Notes under the pieces: generated by a model
The model's database searches: none
What the model was told of the DNA's origin: nothing
Seen by the model: the letters and a program-made list of their open reading frames with translations, nothing else
Origin: a virus
Virus record (IMG/VR): IMGVR_UViG_3300037468_000505
Coordinates: 1-32,744 of that record
Length of the DNA stretch: 32,744 nt
Reading direction: 5' to 3' (one strand)
Translations under genes and position numbers: made by a program
Shown: positions 27,612 to 32,744 of the stretch, in pieces
Layout of the letters: each line of letters starts with the position of its first letter
Position numbering within the stretch: the first letter of the stretch is position 1

Positions 27612-28855
27612 TGGCTCTCAATGTGACGCAGTCAGACATCGACGATGTCGAAGCTGCGATCGATGCCGAGCTGAAATCTTCGCGTAATGCGGAGGAGCTC
27701 GCAAGAGAGGAGAAACCGATGGGTCTACGGGAGAGGGTCGAAGCCTTGCTTCGGGGAGCAGCCGATCCCGAAGACTCGGCTGAATTGGTGCAGCTTTCAA
27801 CTCTGAAGTCCATGCTTGATCAGTCTGCGGTGTCTCTCGAGGAGGCATGTGGTTTGGTCGATGCCATGATCGCAGAGGAGGGAGCGGAAGCACCAACAAC
27901 GGAGGACGAGAAAGCGGATGAAGAACTCGAATCTGCTCGTCTCGATTCTCTACAGTCGTTCTGCATGCAGATCATGGGATCGGTATCCGGAGTCCTTTCG
28001 CTTGCGCGTGAAATGTCGTGTCCTCCGCCGTCTCCGATGGTGATGGAAGAGGAAGTGAAGGCTGCTGTCGGCAAGCGCAACTCTTCGAAGGATCTGGAAA
28101 CGATCCAGAGGGTGCACGATCATTCCGTACTGCTCGGTGCAGCATGCGCGAAGAGTCGTGCCGCAGAAGTTGCGGATCCGATAACGGATCCTACCACTGT
28201 CACGGATCCAGTGACGGATCCGACACCGATCACAGATCCAGTCGTGGATCCCGTGATTGACACGAAGTCAGAAGAGCCTGCGGCCGTGTTGGCCGAGGCA
28301 CCCAACGCGGAAGTCGCGGCTCCCGCAGATGCGCAGTCGTGTGGCTGCGAAAACAACAAGGAGAAAGAACCAATGACGGCAGAACAGAAAGCAGAGGCGA
28401 TCAAGACGCTGATGGCGTGCAAGCACAGCGGATTCTCGCCGGACGATCAGACCATGCTCGAGACGGCATCGGATGCCCGCATCGAGAGCTTCCTGGTTGC
28501 GGCAGAGGCTCGTCGCCAGGACGCCGAGAAGGTGCGCGAGCCGAAGGCGCTCACCACGGAGGAGTTCCTCAAGATCGCTCCTCCCGAGCTGAAGGCTCTG
28601 GTCAATCGCCAGCAGCGCCAGGACACCGAGCAGAAGGCCGCTCTCGTGTCGTCGCTGAAGGCGGCTCAGGAGGAGTACTCCGAGACCGAGCTGTCGGCGA
28701 TGCCGATCGAGTCTCTCGAGAGGCTCGCTCGCATGTCGCGTGTCAAGGTCGACTACAGCGGACGTGGCGTCGTCCGTGCGGCAACGGAGGACGTCTATCG
28801 GAATCCGCCCGACAGCTACGCGCTCGCGCTGGCGGCTCGCAGGAAGTCGGCGTAG
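27611..28855 (+). CDS. Head scaffolding-type protein with TDP repeats
   Basis: GTG 27611 shares a base with the protease stop (TAG/GTG) and follows GGGAGGG. The 414-residue protein is acidic and helical. A Thr-Asp-Pro repeat region lies at about 190-216 (ITDPTTVTDPVTDPTPITDP), then a Cys pair (SCGCENN near 240), then a long helical segment. The C-terminus (VDYSGRGVVRAATEDVY, then YALALAARR) resembles the tail of phage scaffold proteins that is often fused behind DUF2213 proteases. It precedes the cement and major capsid genes. It should guide capsid assembly and be removed by the protease. Scaffold is inferred from order and C-terminus. Confidence 0.72.
   Translation: MALNVTQSDIDDVEAAIDAELKSSRNAEELAREEKPMGLRERVEALLRGAADPEDSAELVQLSTLKSMLDQSAVSLEEACGLVDAMIAEEGAEAPTTEDEKADEELESARLDSLQSFCMQIMGSVSGVLSLAREMSCPPPSPMVMEEEVKAAVGKRNSSKDLETIQRVHDHSVLLGAACAKSRAAEVADPITDPTTVTDPVTDPTPITDPVVDPVIDTKSEEPAAVLAEAPNAEVAAPADAQSCGCENNKEKEPMTAEQKAEAIKTLMACKHSGFSPDDQTMLETASDARIESFLVAAEARRQDAEKVREPKALTTEEFLKIAPPELKALVNRQQRQDTEQKAALVSSLKAAQEEYSETELSAMPIESLERLARMSRVKVDYSGRGVVRAATEDVYRNPPDSYALALAARRKSA
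28176..28250 (+). repeat. GGATCC-rich tandem repeat inside the scaffold gene
   Basis: Five GGATCC and one AGATCC occur in about 75 bp (first near 28173, last near 28246), encoding the T/V-D-P repeats. This is an irregular tandem repeat with spacings of 12-18 bp. It is a likely site of length variation. Confidence 0.7.
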
Positions 28856-28884
28856 GAGCCGAATCAGCAACAGGAACTTTCTCA

Positions 28885-28901
28885 GACGGCATGTAACCGT
28901 C
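28885..28901 (+). other. Small hairpin before the cement gene
   Basis: GACGG (28885-28889) and CCGTC (28897-28901) form a 5-bp stem with a 7-nt loop, followed by AGAAGGAG and the cement ATG. In the 62-bp gap between scaffold and cement genes it could protect the 5' end of a processed message. No promoter is evident here. Confidence 0.4.
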
Positions 28902-28917
28902 AGAAGGAGAACGAATC

Positions 28918-29355
28918 ATGGCAGTCACGCAGCTCGATCCGGGCACCATCCATCTCGGTGGCCCGGTGACCGAAGAGAACACCATCGCGGCGTCCGCGGC
29001 GATCACGCCCGGACATCTCGTTCTGCTGTTCAACAACGGCGGAGTGATCCGCGTCAAGAAGCACGACGCCGCATCGGTGGCCGCGGTTCGCGCGGTCGCG
29101 TGCGAGCAGTCGATGCTGAACAAGGACGTCGACGACGACTACGCCGCGAACGACCTCGTCGAGCAGAAGATCGGCGCACCGGGCGCGAAGTTCTGGATGT
29201 GGATCGCGAGCGGCCAGACCATCGTCGCCGGCAACAAGCTGGAGTCCGCGGGTGACGGCACCCTCAAGGTGTTCAACGCCGGGATCGCACTGTTCCAGGC
29301 GCTCGAGAACAAGACCGCAACCGCTCTGACGCGCATCCGCGTCGAGGTCGTCTAG
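28918..29355 (+). CDS. Capsid decoration / cement-type protein
   Basis: This 145-residue protein starts at ATG 28918 after AAGGAG. It is beta-rich with a GHLVLLFNNGGVIRVKKHDA segment and a late AGDGTLKVFNAGIALFQALE stretch that resembles structural cement proteins of tailed phages. Position between scaffold and major capsid genes supports it. Third codon positions are almost all C or G, matching high expression. A minor head protein is the alternative. Confidence 0.72.
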   Translation: MAVTQLDPGTIHLGGPVTEENTIAASAAITPGHLVLLFNNGGVIRVKKHDAASVAAVRAVACEQSMLNKDVDDDYAANDLVEQKIGAPGAKFWMWIASGQTIVAGNKLESAGDGTLKVFNAGIALFQALENKTATALTRIRVEVV

Positions 29356-29400
29356 GCCAGGTTCGCAGGAACCAGGACCCAGATAGAAAGGACAAGCCAA

Positions 29401-30447
29401 ATGTTCGACGCAATGCGTTTCACGGCCACGAACGACAAGTCGCCCATCGCGGGTGCGTTGCTTCGTGCTCTCAGCGAGACCGGCGAACTCTCCATCGCCT
29501 CTCTGAGGACCCTGTCGCCTCTGAGCGACAAGGCCCAGGTGATGGTGGACAAGGCGGTCATCGAAGTCGGTCTCGAGCGTCTGCAGTTCGTTGCGGACCT
29601 CCTGGCCGAAGGGCTCACCTATCCGCTCGCAGATCCGCTGTCGGTGACGCAGCTGGAGTGGGAAGCCATCAACAAGGTCGGCACGGCGCAGCGCCAGATG
29701 TCGCCCAGTGCGCGTGGTGAAAACCAGCTGCTGGACCGCGTCATCGAGCGTCTGCCGATCTACCTCACGACCGACGACTTCAGCATCGGAATCCGGACGC
29801 TGAAGATGTCGCAGCGCGTGGGGACGCCGCTCGACACGAGCCTGATCAAGCAGGCCACGCGTCGGGTCAACGAGGCCATCGAGGATGCGGCGATCAACGG
29901 CGCGACCACGCTGGACGGCCAGGCACTGGTCGTTGGCGGATACGCTGCTCCCGGTCTGCTCAACGCACCGCACGCGAACACGGATGCGCTGACGGCCGAC
30001 TGGACCGGCTCGAACACCATCGGCACGACCGGTCCCGCGATGGTGACCGACGTGCTGGTGGCGATCGACGCTCTCCAGGACGACAAGAAGTTCGGTCCGT
30101 ACAACCTCTACATCGGGACGAAGGCCGGGAATCTCATCGAGGGAGATTTCAAGGTCAACACGTCCGACACCATCCGTCAGCGTCTGGAGAGGATCCAGGC
30201 TGGCGGACGTCCGATCAACATCCGCGTTGCGGATCGCATGCCCAACGCAGCGACGGGGACCCAGATGGCGCTCGTGCAGATGACGAGCGACGTGGTGGAG
30301 ATGGTGACAGGCCAGTCGCCCACGGTGATCCCGTGGACTTCCCAGGACGGCTTCACGCTGTACTGGCTGGTCATGGCCATCATGATCCAGCGCGTGCGCG
30401 CGGACTACGACAGCAACTCGGGCGTCTACCTGGGCGTCAAGTCGTAA
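29401..30447 (+). CDS. Major capsid protein (HK97-type fold family)
   Basis: This 348-residue protein starts at ATG 29401 with AAAGGA upstream. Segments match phage major capsid proteins. They include a helical region (DKAVIEVGLERLQFVADLLA), IGIRTLKMSQRVGTPLDTSL then ATRRVNEAIEDAAINGATTL, KFGPYNLYIGTKAGNLIEGD and a late QDGFTLYWLVMAIMIQRVRA strand. Position after protease, scaffold and cement genes and strong G/C third-position bias support it. No obvious N-terminal delta domain is present, consistent with a separate scaffold. The exact MCP subfamily is not assigned. Confidence 0.88.
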   Translation: MFDAMRFTATNDKSPIAGALLRALSETGELSIASLRTLSPLSDKAQVMVDKAVIEVGLERLQFVADLLAEGLTYPLADPLSVTQLEWEAINKVGTAQRQMSPSARGENQLLDRVIERLPIYLTTDDFSIGIRTLKMSQRVGTPLDTSLIKQATRRVNEAIEDAAINGATTLDGQALVVGGYAAPGLLNAPHANTDALTADWTGSNTIGTTGPAMVTDVLVAIDALQDDKKFGPYNLYIGTKAGNLIEGDFKVNTSDTIRQRLERIQAGGRPINIRVADRMPNAATGTQMALVQMTSDVVEMVTGQSPTVIPWTSQDGFTLYWLVMAIMIQRVRADYDSNSGVYLGVKS

Positions 30448-30506
30448 CCCAATCTTCTCAGTCGTGACACAACGTCAGTTTGTCGCGTGAACCTGAGGGA
30501 TCTTGA

Positions 30507-30550
30507 ACGCCGGAGCACTAGGCGTGACAGCCGGGAGAGACCGGCCTTTT
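30507..30550 (+). terminator. Two hairpins after the capsid gene, weak terminator
   Basis: ACGCC (30507-30511) pairs with GGCGT (30521-30525). GCCGG (30530-30534) pairs with CCGGC (30541-30545) and is followed by CTTTTCT. The second stem plus T-run could act as a leaky intrinsic terminator that lowers expression of tail genes relative to capsid. The stem is only 5 bp. This is the main content of the 116-bp gap 30448-30563. Confidence 0.5.
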
Positions 30551-30563
30551 CTGGAGATCGAAC

Positions 30564-31145
30564 ATGGCACCGATCATCAACGCAACTGTGGCCGATCCTG
30601 CGGCCAACTCGTATTGCACTCACGATGAGGCTGATGCCTACTTCGATTCTCGTCTTCCCATCGTTCCTCCGTGGATCGCATCGGGAGAAGCAGTCGCACT
30701 CGTGATGGCATGTCGTTCTCTCGAATCTTCGCTGTTCCCATCCAAGCTCTTCGTTCCCGCGAGTGGCGGACACGATGCGTACTATCGGCAGCGCCGAACG
30801 TGGACGGGCTTGCCAGCAACGACAACGCAGAAGCTGGCATGGCCGCGCACGGGGATGGTAGATCGGAATGGAAATGAGATACCGTCCAATGTGATCCCGC
30901 AAGAGCTGAAAGATGCTCAGTCGGAATTCGCAGGGCAGCTTCTCAAGACAGATCGCACGCTCGACAACGACGTCATCGTTCAGGGCATCACATCTCTTCG
31001 TGCTGGTCCTGTGTCTCTTTCGTTCAAACAGGACGGAATCTTCGCTCAGGTGATTCCTGATGCGGTTCTGAACCTGATTCCGCCATCGTGGTTGACCGAC
31101 GAGATCATCACTCCTGCGTACGGTGCTGAATTCGACGTGGTCTGA
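30564..31145 (+). CDS. Head-tail connector (DnaT-like / gp6-type adaptor)
   Basis: This 193-residue protein starts at ATG 30564 with GGAG eight bases upstream. It has the pattern of phage head-closure adaptors of the DnaT-like group: NSYCTHDEADAYFDSRLP at the N-terminus, then a RQRRTWTGLPATTTQKLAWP segment. A DRNGNEIPSNVIPQELKDAQ segment follows, where the chain re-enters a helix. The C-terminal part (SLRAGPVSLSFKQDGIFAQV then IPDAVLNLIPPSWL) is typical. It would attach below the portal. The next gene is a fibre-like protein. Confidence 0.8.
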   Translation: MAPIINATVADPAANSYCTHDEADAYFDSRLPIVPPWIASGEAVALVMACRSLESSLFPSKLFVPASGGHDAYYRQRRTWTGLPATTTQKLAWPRTGMVDRNGNEIPSNVIPQELKDAQSEFAGQLLKTDRTLDNDVIVQGITSLRAGPVSLSFKQDGIFAQVIPDAVLNLIPPSWLTDEIITPAYGAEFDVV

Positions 31146-31151
31146 TCACAA

Positions 31152-32744
31152 ATGGCCGATACCAAGATCACTGCATTCCCCGAGGTTATAACGCCGGCTG
31201 GGACCGACGTGCTACCCATCGTGTCTTCGGGAGTGAACAAGAAGATCACGGTGCAGAACCTCGCAGTTCAGGGACCAGCGGGTCCTGCTGGGCCTCGTGG
31301 ATTGACAGGTCCTGTTGGCACTGGTGCAGAAGGACCGCAAGGACCTCAAGGCATACAAGGATCGGGAGGACCCATTGGTCCAGAAGGTCCCATTGGTCCC
31401 GAAGGGCCAACAGGACCTCAAGGCATTCAAGGATCGGGAGGACCCATTGGTCCCGAAGGTCCACAAGGACCTGCGGCTGATCCGCATGCGCTGCTTTCCG
31501 CTGAGCACACTGATACGACTGCGGATGCTGTAGAACGAGGAGATGTCCTCATCGGTTCTGGTGCGATCACACCAGCGTGGACGCGTCTACCAAAAGGCAC
31601 TCTCGGTCAAGCTCTCGTAATGGGTGCGGATGAGCCAGGATGGGATACCATTGTTGCATCTGGTGAGCCTGGTCCAGAAGGACCCGAAGGTCCACAGGGT
31701 GATCAGGGTATCCCAGGTGTTGATTACACTCCTGAAAATCCGTTGCTTGAAGAGCATGGTGGGACTGGTGAGACGACCTTTTCCAAGGGCGATCTGCTCC
31801 GTGGTGATGTCGGTGGTGGACTTACGAAACTTGGGATTGGCGCAGATGACAAGTTCCTGAAGATCGTGTCCGGAGATATGTCGTGGGAAGCTGGTGGTGC
31901 TGGCCCACACGCGCTTCTGTCTAGCGAACATACAGATACTGCCGCAGCGAGTCCAACACGAGGCGACATCATTGTTGCCAAGGGCGCATCTCCGGCGTGG
32001 TCCGCACTCGCGAAAGGATCGAGTGGCAAAGTCCTGAAGATGGGCGCGGACGAACCTGCGTGGGACGATGAAGCGGGTGGTGTGGAGACCGATCCACTCT
32101 TCGCACTGACGAAACACTACGGCTTCGTCGACAATGCGGAGACGAGCATCGCGTGTGCGGCCGTGGGCGATGGCACCTATCGCTTCACGCTCGGGTCTGT
32201 CGGTGCGACGTGGCGCTACTTCCGCAACGGTGTCCTCTGCACGATCACGGGCGCGAAGACGGTGCTGCTCGCCGGCACGAATCCACCAGACGAGGGAGTG
32301 CACTACATCTACATCGACAGCGAAGTCGGGACGCTGGTGGATGGACCCGCGTGGACGTTGCTCGACACCAAGGTTCCGGTCGCTGGGATTATCTTCCACG
32401 GCGCAGAAACGCCGACGTTCTGGATGGCCGACGAGCGGCACACGTGTCTCATCGACCGGAAGATGCACTACTACGAGCATACTTCCGAAGGCACGAAGCA
32501 CATCTACGGCGGCACACCAGACGAGTACTCCGTCGCACCCGTGAGTCCGGTTAACGACGAGAACACCTTCAGCCTCGACGTGTGTCTGCTGCTGGACGAA
32601 GACCTCTCGCACATGATTGCTCTGCTGGCCGATGGCGACGGTGCGACGGCGAACTACTGGATCTTCTACCGCTCGGCCGCGTCCACATGGCTGTGGGAAA
32701 AGCTGGCGATGCCCTACCGCTGGACGAATGCAGGGTACATCCAG
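31152..32744 (+). CDS. Collagen-like tail or fibre protein, partial
   Basis: The frame is open from ATG 31152 to the window edge (531 codons), so the C-terminus is missing. The ribosome site is weak and the start follows the connector stop by six bases. Residues ~1-40 form an N-terminal attachment region. Collagen-like Gly-X-Y repeats cover about 41-109, including a duplicated [14 protein letters not shown] unit. [21 protein letters not shown] domain follows, then a short second collagen segment ([16 protein letters not shown], near 171). A second copy of the HALLS domain ([20 protein letters not shown]) comes next. The rest (from about 310) is a distinct beta-rich domain with [15 protein letters not shown] and [11 protein letters not shown]. 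Probably a host-binding or tail structural protein. Confidence 0.8.
   Translation, partial: MADTKITAFPEVITPAGTDVLPIVSSGVNKKITVQNLAVQGPAGPAGPRGLTGPVGTGAEGPQGPQGIQGSGGPIGPEGPIGPEGPTGPQGIQGSGGPIGPEGPQGPAADPHALLSAEHTDTTADAVERGDVLIGSGAITPAWTRLPKGTLGQALVMGADEPGWDTIVASGEPGPEGPEGPQGDQGIPGVDYTPENPLLEEHGGTGETTFSKGDLLRGDVGGGLTKLGIGADDKFLKIVSGDMSWEAGGAGPHALLSSEHTDTAAASPTRGDIIVAKGASPAWSALAKGSSGKVLKMGADEPAWDDEAGGVETDPLFALTKHYGFVDNAETSIACAAVGDGTYRFTLGSVGATWRYFRNGVLCTITGAKTVLLAGTNPPDEGVHYIYIDSEVGTLVDGPAWTLLDTKVPVAGIIFHGAETPTFWMADERHTCLIDRKMHYYEHTSEGTKHIYGGTPDEYSVAPVSPVNDENTFSLDVCLLLDEDLSHMIALLADGDGATANYWIFYRSAASTWLWEKLAMPYRWTNAGYIQ

Noticed and set aside
32134-32554. Plus-strand 136- and 133-codon frames near the right edge
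   Set aside because: They lie inside the open tail-protein frame and have Arg/Ser-rich shadow composition.

Overview
This window is part of a tailed double-stranded DNA phage genome (Caudoviricetes). It encodes a terminase, portal, MuF head protein, prohead protease, scaffold, cement protein, major capsid protein, head-tail connector and the start of a collagen-like tail protein, together with phage replication genes. No integrase, repressor or host gene is visible. The host is a bacterium with sigma70-type promoters (TTTACA-N17-TATAAT) and ordinary Shine-Dalgarno sites, and nothing here narrows it further. Genes are tightly packed, mostly with ATGA or TGATG stop/start overlaps, so they form long co-transcribed units.

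Layout. Positions 1-12057 lie on the minus strand. Two near-identical promoters drive this half, one at 12105-12133 for the whole early arm and one at 5547-5575 inside it. The distal part (1-5519) is a nine-gene operon that looks like a thymine hypermodification pathway. In transcription order it holds a zinc-ribbon protein, an aGPT-Pplase-like DNA hypermodification protein, a Cys-based phosphatase, a radical SAM/SPASM enzyme, a small unknown, a glycosyltransferase-like protein, a SAM methyltransferase, a P-loop kinase of 5-hydroxymethyl-dU DNA kinase type, and a second hypermodification-family protein cut by the window edge. The proximal part (5593-12057) holds an HD phosphohydrolase, a PD-(D/E)XK nuclease, a family A DNA polymerase, a secreted HNH protein, and many small zinc-ribbon, membrane or unknown proteins. 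These include a 37-residue membrane protein and a 50-residue membrane protein nested inside another gene.

From 12252 rightward everything is on the plus strand. A promoter at 12252-12280 and a structured leader precede an archaeo-eukaryotic-type primase (Prim-Pol) and a RepA-like RecA-fold ATPase. An intergenic block with ten GCGGGA/TCCCGC motifs follows (14586-14761). Packaging and head genes begin after a weaker promoter near 15243.

The most unusual region is 17202-27611. The portal, a metalloprotease, a giant MuF protein, an ADP-ribosyltransferase and the prohead protease are built as modules. All but the portal carry eleven copies of a glycine-rich linker (short form GGPGSGPQ, long form GGPGSGNFGHEGRPGE). 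Modules include four apparent ADP-ribosyltransferase folds, a ParB/sulfiredoxin-like domain, a Pol-beta-type nucleotidyltransferase, a complete type IB topoisomerase and a zinc metalloprotease. The linker DNA is mosaic between copies, pointing to recombination-driven module shuffling. My reading is that this is a cassette system for loading effector enzymes into the phage head, probably for co-injection with the DNA, possibly released by the prohead protease encoded in the same cluster. The domain calls are by eye from motifs; the processing and injection steps are inference.
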